Both the position numbers and the translations under genes were made by a program. 64,000 nt of DNA. Origin: Bufo bufo (taxonomy: Eukaryota > Chordata > Amphibia > Anura > Bufonidae). The stretch is taken from assembly GCF_905171765.1 (NCBI RefSeq), contig NC_053398.1, positions 51,892,338 to 51,956,337 of the forward strand, given 5' to 3'. Within the stretch, counting starts at the first letter, position 1, and each line of letters starts with the position of its first letter. Shown piece after piece: positions 22,296-34,118 of this stretch. The notes beneath the pieces were generated by a model. The model ran no database searches and was not told the DNA's origin. It saw nothing but the letters and a program-made list of their open reading frames with translations.

Positions 22296-25200
22296 GTAAG
22301 CAGGGGAGGTTTCCTCATTGTGTCTCTGGTAAATGTAGCTTAGCTTTTGGTGCTGCTGGCCTCCACAGAACACATGGCACTACAAGTTTGACCTCTTTTC
22401 AGTGACAACCCCTCTTAGACTGGAATCCTCAACAGATGATTTTGCTAGAAAAAACTGGAGCTAGCCGGACAATTGTCCTGTAGCACTCCCTGTAGGTGAA
22501 AGGCACAATTACATGGATGCCTTTAAGATGAATGGCCGACGATTGTGTCTCAAAATGGCAGCTGAAGCTTCTGAGGAGGGGCTCAGTGCAAAATGGGAAA
22601 GAGGTCCATTTACTAATAATCTAATACTCTATAGAGCCAAAATGTTCCTCAACGCTGTACAATCAGAGGGTTCATGTACAAACAGAATCATACGTTACAT
22701 AGCAACAAACAAGTCATCAATTTAAACGAGAAATGAGGGCCCTGCTCACAAGAGCTTACAGTCTATGAGGAGATAGGGGTGACACAGAAAACGATGGTCC
22801 AGCCATCTTAACTAATGAGCCAGTCACCAGCCGATATCGGTCGTGCTTCTGAGTGCATGGGGTGTGGTGGATAATGTCTGATGATGGATCAGATTCTGAA
22901 GAATGATGTTAAAGGGGGCGGTGTGTGGGCGAAAGTAAGATTAGGGGGTGTGATAGGCTAACCTAAATATATATATTTTTAGGGAGCGCCTAAAATCTGT
23001 GGATGTTGTGATTTAACCTAATTGATTGGGGTAAGGCTTTCCAGAGAACTGGTGCAGCTCGGGAGAAGTCTTGGAGACGGGAGTGAGAGGTTAGGATCAT
23101 GGTGGATGTCAGTCGTAAGTCATTGGCTAAACGGAGAGCACGGGTAGGATGGTATGCAGGAATGAGGGAGGAGATGCAAGAGGGTGCAGCACTGTGGAGA
23201 GCTTTGTGGGTGAGAATCAGAAGTTTAAATTGAATCCTGTACTGTAAGGGCAATCAGTGCAATGACTGACACGGGGTGGAGGCATCGGAGAAGTGATTAG
23301 ACAAAGAGCGTGGCTGCTGCGTTCAGGATAGGAGAGGGTCTGGTGAAGGGTAGATCAATTAAAGCGGTTGTTTCATCATAGACAATGGGGGCATATCGCT
23401 AGGATATCCCTCCATTGTCTTATAGGTGTGGGTCCCACTGCTGGGACCCGCACCTATATCGAACGGAGCCCCGCAAGGTGGTGGCTAGAGGACTCCGGTC
23501 CAGCCACCACCAAGCCGGCTCCCCATAGAAGTGAATGGAAACGTACCGCGCATGCGCAGCCCCCGCTCCTATTAATTTCTATGGGTCCGACAGAAATAGC
23601 CAAGCCAGCACTCGGCTATTTTCGCTGGCACCGTAGAAAATGAATGGAGGGCAGCTGCGCAGTGTGCCCTCCTTCACTTGCGGGGCTCTGTTCGCAATAT
23701 ACGTGCAGGTCCTAGCGGTGGGACTCGCACCTATAAGACAATGGGGGCATATCCTAGTGATATGCCCCCATTGTCCATGATGAGACAACCCCTTTAATGT
23801 ATTGCAGTAATCCAAACTGGAATGGATCCGGGCAACAATTAGTTTTTGTTGTTTCCACAGTAAAAAGGGCAAATTCTGGAGATGTTTGAGGTGCAGGTGG
23901 TATGAGCGGGTGAAGGAAAGATGTCAAAAATAGCGGCCCAGGAGTTATGGTAGTTTCACCCACTGAGGGGGAGTTGTCAGGTTCAGGATGGTTAGTAGAT
24001 GGAGAAAACAAAAGTTCAGTTTTTGAAAGATTCATATAGAGCAAGGACAGGATGTTGGAGAAAGCAGAAAGTCACTTGGGTTCTGTAGTAAAGCTGGGGT
24101 GATGTCACAGGTTAAAGTGTATAGTTGGGTGTCATCAGCATGGAGATGGTACTGAAAACCAAGAGAGAATGGTGTCATTAAGTCCAGTAGATTGGAGCAT
24201 GCTGAGTAAGAGATGGTGGTCTACAGTGTCAAATGTTGCAGAGAGATCCAGAAGAATGAGCAGAGAGTAGTTACCGTTGTACTTAGCGTTCAGGAGGCCA
24301 TCTGTCACCTTGGTCAGGGCAGTTTCTTTAGAGTGTGGAAACCAGATTGTAAGGGGTCAAGGGGAGTGAACAGGGAGATGGCGGATGAGGTGAGAATAGA
24401 CCAAGCGCTCCAGGAGTTTAGAGATGAAGGGGAAGATCAGAGAGGGGTCAAGAGATGGTTTCTTATTGTTCTGGAGTTATGACAGAATGTTTGAAAGAGG
24501 AGGGCAAGGTACCAGATGAGAGGTGCAGCTCAAGTGTATTCCTTATGAAACGGCAGCATAGACAAATGGATATTTAGTAACTACTTGCATTCTCCATGCA
24601 ATATCAGTTCTGGAGCATCTATTCTGATGACTCTGCTTTGTCATTCCTCCATTATTCTTGCTGGAAGTTTATGAATGCATTGCCAGCAGTCTGTAATATT
24701 GGTCCACCTGGGTGTTACCAGTTTGTGTGGAGGGGTGTCCCTGCACAGTTTGACCCTGGCAGCCCTGAATGGATAGTGTCAAACTGTGCAAAGAAACACT
24801 CCAACTGGTAACACCCAGGTGGACCTATATTGCAGACTGCTGGCATTTCATTCATAAACTTCTAGTAGAAATATTAGTGGGATTGCACAACGGAGCCATA
24901 AGAATAGATACTCCAGAACTGATATTGCTTGGAGAATGCAAGTAGTTACTAATACAGACATGTCAGGAGAGGAGAGAGGTCCATAGTGATGTGTAGAGAG
25001 CCATGTACAATGTATGTCATTATTGTGTGCTGCTGTATGATAGGAAAACCCCTGAAATAACTATTAATATGGGGTAGCTAGGTTTCCCTCTCCATGTCTT
25101 TTATATTGAGGTGATGAATTTTGCATGCAAAACAAGAAGAAACCTTCTGTAATTTGCCTCCAATGTCTCCCTTTCAGGTCCATGCCTATATTATTAGTGC

Positions 25201-28200
25201 TTTAAAAAAGGAAATGCCAAATGTCTTTGGTAAAGATAACAAAAAGAAGGAGCTGATCAATAATCTGGCGGAGATTTACATGAAAATAGAAAAGGAACAG
25301 CAGATCTCACCCGGAGACTTCCCCAGCCTGAAGAAAATGCAGGTAAGAAAGGATTAGGTGTTAAATGAGGCATTGGTGTACATTTTGGCCAAAGCGTAAT
25401 AAGCCACTCACCACGTCAAGGTCGCCTCTATGAGTGGTCCCTAACATAAAACTGAGTCTGCTTATATAGCACCTACCAGTAGCCATTTGGCTCCAGGAGA
25501 AGTATATAGTGGGCTCAGCATGCATGTTGGTACTTGCATCCCTGGATCCGATGAAAGCTGTAATGGCACCGGACGGGGTTAAAAGCAGAGTGTGCTTGGC
25601 GTGCACGCTGACCTGCATTCCCTGGATTTTGTGTGGCTGTCATGGCCCATAAACAGGTAGGAACTAGTGTTAGGGACCACTCATAGAGGCGACCTTGACG
25701 TGGTGAGTGGCTTATTACGCTTTGGCCAAAATGTACACCAATGCCTCATCCAGCATAGAGGCAGGGCAGAGTGCTGGTTGCAGAGTGCTATTGCATTTGT
25801 ATTTTGCGTTTGTATATGTATTTCGCCATAGCGATGTGCACCTGCATACAGGGTTGTGCTGACTGAATCCCCCACATTTTTTCTTTGTAGGATTAGGTGT
25901 TAAGTCTGCTTCATGTGACTGGATCATAAATCACTCCGATGCAGTCAGGACGGCCGGTCCTGGAGATGTGGCCAATACACGGCCTGTGCTTCCCAAAGCG
26001 AGCACAGTCATGTGAATTGGCCCTGATCGTGTATGTGTGTCCATATACTATATGTATATACCTGCCCATAGATATACTATTCACACTTCATCCCATTAGT
26101 GTTACCACATGGCTACTGCATGTAAAGTGAATCTGTCAGCTGAATGAGGTGGCAGTGTAGTATGGGGGGAAAGGTCAGCCCAAAACACTGCCATTTGTGT
26201 GATAGGAGTGATGAAAGAATAGAGTGGACGTGTAGTTATTCTCCCGGCCTCCTCACGTGACGTCCGCATGGATGGCAGAGGTGGGGCAGCGTTTACTGCA
26301 GGAATACAGGCTGATATCAGTCGCTGTATTCCTTGATAACGCCTGTTGGCCGAATGGACTCGTAAGAAGGTGGAGCACTCCCCATAGAGCAGATTCACTT
26401 CAAAGGGGTTCACTCACTTAAAGGGGTTGTCCGGGTTCAGAGCTGAACCCGGACATACCTCCATTTTCACCAAGGCAGTCCCCCTGACTTGAGCATCGGA
26501 GCAGTTCCTGCTCTGATGCTCTCCTTTGCCATGCGCTAAATTGCGCTGGGCAAAGGTATTTTTTGGAGATCCGGTGACGTACTGGGCTCTCCATGGGGCT
26601 GCCAGGAAGCCCGGTGACGTCACTAGCACTGATGGGTGGGATTTAGCGCTGCCCTAGCCAGTAAAATGGCTAGGGCAGCGCTAAAGCCCGCCCATCAGAG
26701 CCGGTGACGTCACCGAACACACTGCCGGGCGGAAGTTTCCGCCCGGCAGTGTGTTATGGTAAACAAAAGAGCCCTTGCCCTGCGCGATTTAGCGCAGGGC
26801 AAAGGAGCGCATTGGAGCATGAGATGCTAGCCTCAGGGGGGCTGCCTGGGTGAAAATAAGGGTATGTCCGGGTTCAGCTCTGAACCTGGGCAACCCCTTT
26901 AAGCACATGGCATTTATTATTTGTTAAAGTTTATACAGGGCACTTACTAATGTATTGTCATTGTCCATATTGCTTCCTTTGCTGGCTGGATTCAAGTTTC
27001 CATCACATTATACACTGCTCGTATCCATGGTTACAACCACCCTGGAATCCAGCAACGGTGACAATGCAAGAATGCGGATCCGTTTTTTTTTGTGGTCAGT
27101 TCAGCATGTCTGCAAAAAAATATAAAAAGATTGCATTTTTGCAGACCCATAGACTTCAATGGGGTCACGTCCCGATTTCCACTGACAAGTATAGGACATG
27201 TTTTATTTGTTTTTTTGCGAGGCCGTGCTACGGACGAAAAGATGTGGACAACACAGAGTGCTGTCCGCATCTTTTCGGGGCCCCATAGAACTGAATGGGT
27301 CCGCATCTAATCCGTAAAATTGCAGATCAGATGCGGAAAGCAAAATACAGCCATCTGATTGAGCCCTATGGGAAAAGCACTAGCCTATGTGCACTCCTGC
27401 GGCCCTGGCCACCAGAGAGGGTGGCGCTTTTTTCTATAGTGTGCAGGGACGGTCACTGCTGCTGGATTGCAGGGTGGTCGTAACCATGGAAACGAGCAGT
27501 GCATAATGTGATGGAAAAATAAAGCCAGCCAAGGAGACTATCACAGTACATTAGTAACTGCTTGTATTACCTTTCTCTACATGATAAATGCCATTTGCTG
27601 AAGTGACACGGCCCTTTAAGGCTGCAGTTGCACAGTTTATCAGCTGTACATCTTCTTATATCTGCCCAGGAAAATGCACAACTTCCTGTGTGTCTGCAGC
27701 TGGAAGTCAGTGATGTATGAAGAGCACATGGTAGTCACCCAGATGTCACCCGTGCCTCAGACGTCTGACCACACAAACAATGGGCGCGACGTGCTGCTCT
27801 TTCTGGCATAGTTCACAAGATGCTGTATAAACCCAGGACAAGCTTATTCATTGTATACTACAGCGGTCCAAAATACTTTCTGTATAAATTCCTCCATTCC
27901 CAAGATCTCTGCTTGCTGTCATTCAAGAGTAACATTACTGTGTGTGCCATGGGCACAGAGTCGCTCAGCTCATTACCAGACGGCTCTCATCCCTAGACGG
28001 TAACGCACAGTACACCCGTGTTTCCGTCGCATGACCAGGGCAGATTCTTGGCCAACGAAAATTCGTATTGAATGGCAGAAAGCAGAGGTCTTGAAAACTG
28101 CAAGAAGTTGATACAGGAAGGACAATTAGAAAATTGAAGCTTTTGAATATTCAATAATTAAATGGGTTCTCCATGAATAATGTAAAAAAAAATAGAAACC

Positions 28201-30129
28201 ATCTCTTTCTAACAAAATTAGAACCAGCCCTATACCTCACATGGGTCCAGAGATCTCCACATTCATTGCTTTTATAGTTCTGCTAGATTTATTTGAAGTT
28301 GTCAGCTTAGGGGACGTGTCCTTTCTCGGGGCTGTGTCCTTTCTGCTGCACCTGGTAACAGTTGAAGGACAGAACTGAGCATGTGCTTCCGTCTGAGTGA
28401 GCAGGACAGGCAAATTAGGAAAAGAGCAAACAGCAGGTGGCGCTATACAGATGGATTTGAGAAAATAAATGTAACTTATCTATAATACACTTTTTAATTA
28501 CATGCAATTACAAAGGTAATCAGATTCAGGTGCTGTTATATATGTTAATATTTTTCCTTTTTGTTTACTTCCCAAAGCCATAACTTTTTTATTTTTTTTA
28601 TTCTTTTATTCACATAGCTATATGAGGGCTTGTTTTTTGCGGGACATGTAGTACTTTCTAGTGGCACCACTTACGGTTGCATTAAATGTAGTGGGAAGCA
28701 GGAAAAAAATTCCAAATGGTGTGGAATCATTAAAAAAAAAACTCTGCCACGGTTTTTGTTTTTGTTTTTACAGTGTTTCCTATGCAGTAAATATGACTTG
28801 TTACTTTCATTCCCTGGGTCAGTATTATTACAACGATGCCACATATGTGTAGTTTTTCTTGTTTTTTAATACTAAAAATAAAAAATATTTTTTTCTTTTC
28901 TTTAAATCACCATATTCTTACCCCCATAACTTTTTTATATTTTGTGCACGGAGCATTTTTTGCGGGGCCATCTGTACTTTTCATTGGGGGGTGTGTGACT
29001 TTTTGACCACTTTTTATTCAATTTTCTTTGCAAGGTAAAGCGGCCAAAAAACGTAGAATCTACTATTTTGACTTTTTTTTCTTAATTTTATCGGTTGGAA
29101 TAAATATTTTTTATATTTTAATAGTATGGGCGTTTTCGCACGTGGTGATACTCATGATGTTTACTTTTTTATTTTTATTGTTTATGTACTTTTAATTTTG
29201 GGGAAAGGGGAGTGATTTGAATTTTTATATCTAATTTAAAAATTCTTGGCCCAGTTTTTATCAGCCATCTGTCGCGGGCATTGGCCTTGGGTACCTGCTG
29301 TTTAAAACAGCAGGCACCCGGCAGCTGTGGAGCCTGCTTCACACAAAAGCAGGTGCCATATTTAAAGCCCCAACATAAATCGGTCGGGAACGGGTTAAGG
29401 ACAAGTAAGCTCCAAATATACTAGTCATTTTCTGTGGCCCGATGTTCCAATGCCACTGGTGCCAGTCTGAGGTGTCATCCCTTCTGGTGTCCTGTGAATG
29501 CAGAGTTTAACTGTCAGCAAACTAGACCCTGTAAAGAAGTCTAATGTACCAGTGTAGATGACATTTAAACCTAAAAGCCTTGTAATTTATTTTTTTCTCT
29601 ACAGGAAATTCTGATGACCCAGGACTTTTCCAAGTTCCAGTCCATCAAGCCAAAGTTGCTGGATGCAGTTGATGACATGCTGGCCAATGACATTGCTAAG
29701 CTCATGGTCATGGTCAGGCAGGAGGAATCCCAAATGACAACCCAAGTGGTGAAAGGTGGAGCATTTGACGGAACCATGAATGGTCCATTTGGCCACGGAT
29801 ATGGGGAGGGAGCTGGAGAAGGCATTGACGACGTAGAGTGGGTAGTAGGAAAAGATAAACCAACGTATGATGAGATCTTTTACACACTTTCTCCTGTCAA
29901 TGGGAAAGTCACCGGTGCTAGTGCCAAAAAGGAAATGGTCAAGTCCAAGCTCCCCAACACCGTCTTGGGCAAAATCTGGAAGTTGGCAGATGTGGACCGA
30001 GATGGTTTTCTTGATGATGAAGAGTTTGCTTTAGCAAATCATTTAATAAAAGTGAAATTAGAAGGGCACGAGCTTCCAGCAGAGCTGCCGACTCACCTCA
30101 TCCCACCTTCCAAACGGCGAGGAGAGTGA
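21883..30129 (+). CDS. EHD1: EH domain-containing protein 1, C-terminal two thirds (three exons)
   Basis: EHD1 is a dynamin-related ATPase that oligomerises on tubular endosomes and drives recycling to the plasma membrane. Exons at 21883-22295, 25178-25342 and 29605-30129 join in frame and match vertebrate EHD1 closely from about residue 168 to the end. Visible are the distal G domain with the NKAD nucleotide-binding motif, the helical domain, the [10 protein letters not shown] linker and the EH domain with its calcium-binding EF loop ([12 protein letters not shown]) and the ligand-pocket Trp in KIWKLADVD. The P-loop and N-terminus are encoded upstream and were not found in this window. The paralogue EHD3 is possible, but the SKRR C-terminus and nearby VPS51 favour EHD1. 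Confidence 0.92.
22650..24540 (-). pseudogene. L2-type LINE fragment in EHD1 intron, antisense
   Basis: On the minus strand, decayed reverse transcriptase motifs occur in family order: the catalytic region as [10 protein letters not shown] (near 24135-24105; the usual Tyr is His), [14 protein letters not shown] (near 23835-23795), then [19 protein letters not shown] and [14 protein letters not shown] (23235-23010). The YADDTQLY and LDYCN motifs are typical of L2-type LINEs. Stops and frameshifts are many. A TTAA-flanked MITE (23363-23793) interrupts it directly after the LDYCN motif. It is an old insertion in the intron. Confidence 0.75.
23363..23793. mobile_element. TTAA-flanked foldback MITE inside the L2 fragment
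   Basis: The ends AGCGGTTGTTTCATCATAGA and (reverse complement of right) AGGGGTTGTCTCATCATGGA are inverted repeats, flanked by TTAA at 23359-23362 and 23794-23797. The palindromic interior includes repeated 'ACAATGGGGGCATATC'. TTAA duplications with 5'-AG ends fit Kolobok-type elements; that is an inference. It splits the L2-type reverse transcriptase, so it is the younger insertion. Confidence 0.75.
24574..24952. mobile_element. 379-bp foldback MITE in EHD1 intron
   Basis: The ends TTAGTAACTACTTGCATTCT and AGAATGCAAGTAGTTACTAA are exact inverses. Arms of about 180 bp pair along their length, including GGTCCACCTGGGTGTTACCA against TGGTAACACCCAGGTGGACC. It has no coding capacity. A TTA-type target site is possible. 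Confidence 0.75.
25178..25342 (+). CDS. EHD1: EHD1 exon: helical domain
   Basis: The acceptor is TCTCCCTTTCAG before 25178 and the donor is CAG|GTAAGA after 25342. The exon is 165 bp (55 codons, phase 0 at both ends). It encodes [20 protein letters not shown] and [12 protein letters not shown], which belong to the helical domain that, with the segment before the G domain, forms the membrane-binding stalk. The match to vertebrate EHD1 is high. Confidence 0.95.
25368..25748. repeat. Inverted repeat 26 bp after an EHD1 splice donor
   Basis: Two arms of about 78 bp, roughly 25368-25445 and 25669-25748, are near-perfect inverses (GGTGTACATTTTGGCCAAAG against CTTTGGCCAAAATGTACACC), separated by about 225 bp. 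In pre-mRNA they would form a long duplex just after the EHD1 exon. The family is unrecognised. Confidence 0.85.
26422..26898. mobile_element. TTAA-flanked foldback MITE in EHD1 intron
   Basis: The left end AGGGGTTGTCCGGGTTCAGA and the right end (reverse complement AGGGGTTGCCCAGGTTCAGA) are inverted, flanked by TTAA at 26418-26421 and 26899-26902. Internal palindromic arms include 'TTTAGCGCTGCCCTAGCC' and 'CGCCCGGCAGTGTGTT'. It is probably a Kolobok-type non-autonomous element, by its TTAA target and 5'-AG ends. Confidence 0.75.
26905..27625. mobile_element. Foldback element with a second MITE inside
   Basis: Outer arms face each other: CATGGCATTTATTA near 26907 against GATAAATGCCATTTG near 27583, and 'GCTGGCTGGATTC' through 'CCATGGTTACAACCACCC' (26981-27044) against 27470-27530. 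In the middle (about 27070-27360) lies a separate palindrome with 'ATGCGGATCCGTTTT' and 'AGATGCGGAAAGCAAAA'. This is best read as one MITE inserted near the centre of another; no clean target duplication was identified. Confidence 0.55.
28555..29394. mobile_element. AT-rich remnant with a piggyBac-like right end
   Basis: The right end, read inward, is CCCGTTCCCGACCGATT and abuts TTAA at 29395-29398. It resembles the end of the element at 56231 (CCCCTTCCCGACCGCAAT). The body is T-rich non-coding sequence with the 'ATATGAGGGCTTGTTTTTTG' block. No left TTAA end was found, so the copy is probably truncated. It lies in the last EHD1 intron. Confidence 0.5.
29605..30129 (+). CDS. EHD1: EHD1 last exon: linker and EH domain
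   Basis: The acceptor is TCTCTACAG before 29605 and the TGA stop is at 30127-30129. The exon encodes 174 residues. First comes the end of the helical region ([20 protein letters not shown], then [10 protein letters not shown]), next the [20 protein letters not shown] linker, then the EH domain (about residues 84-174 of the exon). The EH domain shows [15 protein letters not shown], the Trp in [10 protein letters not shown] and the EF-hand loop [14 protein letters not shown] domains bind NPF motifs in endocytic partners. The protein ends in PPSKRRGE. Confidence 0.96.
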   Translation, partial: EILMTQDFSKFQSIKPKLLDAVDDMLANDIAKLMVMVRQEESQMTTQVVKGGAFDGTMNGPFGHGYGEGAGEGIDDVEWVVGKDKPTYDEIFYTLSPVNGKVTGASAKKEMVKSKLPNTVLGKIWKLADVDRDGFLDDEEFALANHLIKVKLEGHELPAELPTHLIPPSKRRGE

Positions 30130-31079
30130 CCGCTTACCCTGCCACCCATCTTTTCATCTTCAGAGTCTTCCATTTTTTTTTTCTTCATTAAATGCCTCAT
30201 TTGAAAGAACTACAAGAAAAGTATTTTCAACGCAATTTAACTTTTTAAAATGTTTAAAAATATATTCTTACAAAAAGTAGACAGATTTATTGGTGGAGCG
30301 GTGGTGATGTCAGAAGCCTAATGCTATGCTTGTTCTACAGCTGAGGGCTGGGGTGTGTGAAATGTCCATCTGGTGTCTCAAACTTATTCTGATGACATCA
30401 GTCAAGCTGTGATCCATGACCAATGATGAAATGTCAGCGATTGTGAGGAATTTTCTACTGAAATCTTTCTTTACCTGCCGGTTGTGTGGACAAGTCAATG
30501 TCAGGATGGATGGAGATGGACTTCTGACATGCATGTCTTATTGGTCATGGTACCACCATCTTTCTCTGCCTCAATTGTAGAAACATTAAAGGGAGATGTA
30601 TCGCTGCGTAGCCATCATGTTTTGTGTCCTTTGGATTATCGTCACACGTACCATCATTTTATGCTAAGGACAAATCCACCACAAAGTCCCCATGTCTTAA
30701 AGGGTCGCTGTTTTTAGATGTCATAGCGACATATCTAAGGGTTTGATCGATGGAGGTCTGAGTGCTGAGAGTCTGAAGAGAGAAGCACAAGATACTGGTT
30801 ACAGATGAGCTCATAGACTTGTATTGCTTCCATCTCCTGCGGCAAGGAGAGACACTCAGACCCCACCGGTGAAAACCTTTGATATGTCGTTATCGCTATG
30901 ACATCAGAAGTTTTGTGAAGGCTCAGCGACTCCTAAATGGGGATGTGGATGCAGATTTCAGATTAAATTGCTGCAGACTTCACTCTTTGGATTATAAAGC
31001 GGAAAGTCCACATGTAAGACAAGCAGATTTTGTGGCAGATTTGCCCGCAGTAAAATTATGGTATGTGAAGGCACCCGTA
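30130..31079 (+). other. EHD1: EHD1 3' untranslated region and downstream DNA
   Basis: A T-rich tract follows the stop. ATTAAA, a common variant poly(A) signal, is at 30187-30192, only about 60 bp after the stop; a longer 3' UTR is equally possible because no strong AATAAA was chosen. Nothing else is recognised before the MITE at 31080. Confidence 0.45.
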
Positions 31080-32002
31080 GGCTAGTTTCACACAGACGGC
31101 AGAGCAATCCGTCAGAGGAACAGCCTGACAGTTCTCTGGATCCGGCCTAGCCAGATACTGCCATTTACCACCGGCGCACATTGACTATAATGGGAACCAG
31201 TGGGGATCTGGCGGCTCCCCGGGATTTATGACCGGATTCGGCCTAACAGAAACTGTTGCATGCAGCGGTCTTTGTCCAGCCAGATCCCAGCATAAATACC
31301 AGGCAGCGGCTGGATTCCCACCAGATCCCATTATAGTCTGTGGGGTTCAGCGGGCACCCAGCATTACCTGGCTATGCCGGATGCAGAGACCTCCAGCAGG
31401 CTGTTCTCTGCCGGACTGCTCTGTCACCTCTGTGAAAGAAGCCTTAGGGTCCATTCACACGTCCGTTGTTTCTTTCCTGATCTGTTCCGTTTTTTGCGGA
31501 GCAGATCTGGACCCATTCATTTTCAATTTTTTTCAGGACCCATTGAAAATGAATGGGTCCAGATCTGTTCCGCAAAAAAGGAACAGATCAGGAAAGAAAC
31601 AACGGACATGTGAATGGACCCTTAAAGGGGTATTCCAGTAAGTACAAGTTATCCCCTATTCTGTGATAACCATCAGATTGGTGGGGTCCTACAGCTGGGA
31701 CCCCCACCGATCACGAGAATGGCGTCCTCATTCCTCCTGCAGGCCCCTTGCTGCTCCCCTGAAATGACAGAAGTGGCTGGTTGCGCAGCCGGTCAATTAA
31801 TTTCTATGGGGGGGTTCCGGAGATAGCAGGAACACCCATAGAAATGAAAGGAGTGGTCATGCACATGTGCTGCAAGCTGCTCCAGTCATTTTAGGGGAGC
31901 AGCAAGGGGTATGGGGTCCCTGTTCTTGTGATTGGTGGGGGTCCCAGCGGAAGGGCCCCCACCGATCTGACAGTTATCCTGTGTACCTACCAGAATACCC
32001 CT
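31080..32002. mobile_element. Three MITEs end to end sharing target sites
   Basis: Element one (31080-31443) has GGCTAGTTTCACACAGACGG-type ends. Element two (31447-31621) is a near-perfect 175-bp foldback with GGGTCCATTCACACGTCCGT ends, flanked by TTA at 31444-31446 and 31622-31624. Element three (31626-32002) has AGGGGTATTCCAG ends and TTAA at 31622-31625 and 32003-32006. Elements one and two share a TTA; elements two and three overlap at TTA/TTAA. No coding capacity. Confidence 0.75.
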
Positions 32003-33965
32003 TTAAACCTCTTTTCTGTCTTCCACTTTATTGCCTTAGAGAACATTGAAGCTGCTAATAGCCTGAACAAGGCCTCCGCACCAGCAGTGTTATTTTCCAG
32101 TATCCTGCAGTACTTCCACCAGCTTGAATGTAGAGCTATGAATACAATGGTTATTCCACTGAACTAATGCCAGTCTCCAGCCTTCTTCAGTATTAAATAT
32201 TCAGTTTTGCATTTTTTTTTATTGACTATGTAGTAGCTGAAAAGGGAGACCTGTTATTTGAAAGACCCTTTAATGGGCAAGAAACAAGCTTGCATCTTCT
32301 CATTGTTGGTGTTACCACCGGGGTATTGTGTGGCCAAACATACACCCGCACATGGATGGGTGGTAGTTTGGATCCATGCATTACCCCTGTGATGACACTT
32401 AGCGCACAGGACAGGACGTGTTGTCTTAAGGACACTGGAGAAGACAACTGAAAGATTAGCGCCTGCAACTTCAAGCCCTTGGACAAGATGCCTCTTGCAC
32501 ACGACCTTATGGCTTTTTCAGTATTTTGCAGTCTACCAGATGACGTCCGTGTGCATTCCATTTTTTGCGGAACAGAACATCCGGCCCCTAATAGAACAGT
32601 ACTATCCTTGTCCGTTATGCAGACAATAATAGGACATGTTCTATCTTTGAACGGAAATACGGAAACTGAATGCATACGGAGTACATTGTGTTTTTTTTTG
32701 TTTGTTTGTTTTTTGCAGACCCATTGAAATGAATCAGTTCTTTGCGTTCCATATACAGAACCAAACGGGAGAAAAAAAGAGGCCTTACTAGGGGAATTGG
32801 CATCCATTTTATTTAACGTGATACAGGTTACCCTTTATACGGTGCACATACTAAACATATTTAATGCAGAACACCAGCCTGTGCCTTTCCTTCTGTAAAA
32901 GTTCTCATTTTCTGTAATATAAAATATAAAAGTTTTTATCACAGCTTTTGGCATACTCTTGTGGCAGTGTTTCTGTGTCCTGGTTCACTTTGAATGTGCG
33001 TCATCCATATCACTCTTGTTTTTGTATAGTTTGGGCGTTTGTATTTCAGGTGGAGGGTCCCTTAGCTTACACAATACCCTGCCGGATAGCTTCAGGTTGG
33101 AGAACTAAAGCATCCTATCTTCTTCTTTTGACTGGGAAAAGGATTGTCCTCTTTCTGTGGTACATTAAGAACACCATAGGTCCTGGGCTGTTTCCCTGAA
33201 CTTGGGGCTCCACTTCTGTCCTGCCAAGTTGTCTATAGCAAGTACCTCGAAATTCAACCCCAGAACTCAAAATTAATTCAGATTAGACAAGTAAAACTAT
33301 TCAGACCCCAGACCATACCTATACTTGCCTGCCTTGCTCTTGCACTCCTCTTTATAACCACAATACAAATGCGACTTGTGAATGTGCCCTTAACAAACTT
33401 GGCCCGCTATATCTGAAGATAATTATACTGACATGAGGGTAATCTCTGGGACATTAAAGGGGTTATCCCAGGCCCATCACACAGATTGTACTTACCTTGC
33501 TCCTTGGCACCCGCGTCACTTCTGATGGGGGGAGCAGCCAATAGCAGGCCACGACGGGAACGAGCCTCCCATTGCGGGTGACGAAGATGCAGCAGCGGCC
33601 GTTCCGGCATCAGAAGTGATGCGGGTGGCAGGGAGCGAGGCAAGTACAATCTCTGTGAGGGGCCTGGGCATATGGGGGGGAGGGGGGCATTATAGGTCTT
33701 GGATAGCCAGCCTGGCCTCTTCTGCGCTGTCTACATTGCAGGCAGCAGGACACACAGCAGCAAGTAGACCGGTGAGGAGGCTGAAGGGAGTTAGAGTCGG
33801 AGCCTGTCTGGATTGGAGGCTCAGCGCTGATTAACACCTGACCCCTTCATCCCAATAGAGTGCTGCAAACTGCCACATCCAAGCTCCCATGGCAGCGGTC
33901 GCTAAAAACCGTAAGCTGATGAGATGGTGCCTGAACCCCTCCTATCCTAATCCTCCCCTATTGAC

Positions 33966-34118
33966 CGGGATTGGCAACCGTTGACACTCCAGCTGCTGTG
34001 AAACTACAACTCCCAGCATGCACACATGCAACTGTGTAACTCCCATAGAAGTGAAAGGCGCATTCTTGGAGTTGTAGTTTCAGAACACCTGGAATGGCGG
34101 AGGTTGCTGATCCCTGCT
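33966..34118. mobile_element. Short hAT-like MITE carrying a ZNF143-type motif
   Basis: The right end AGGTTGCTGATCCCTG matches the better copy at 39705-39863; the left end is eroded. Inside, ACTACAACTCCCAGCATGC (34003-34021) matches the known ZNF143/SBS consensus pattern, and the right arm holds part of it in reverse (GGAGTTGTAGTTTC). Confidence 0.65.

Noticed and set aside
29605..30129. EHD3 instead of EHD1
   Set aside because: Possible in principle, as the paralogues are close, but the C-terminal PPSKRR and the neighbouring VPS51 favour EHD1. Kept as an alternative only.
32226..32807. 193-codon minus-strand frame
   Set aside because: No recognisable domain; it overlaps palindromic MITE-like sequence near 32480-32790 and shows no exon signals.
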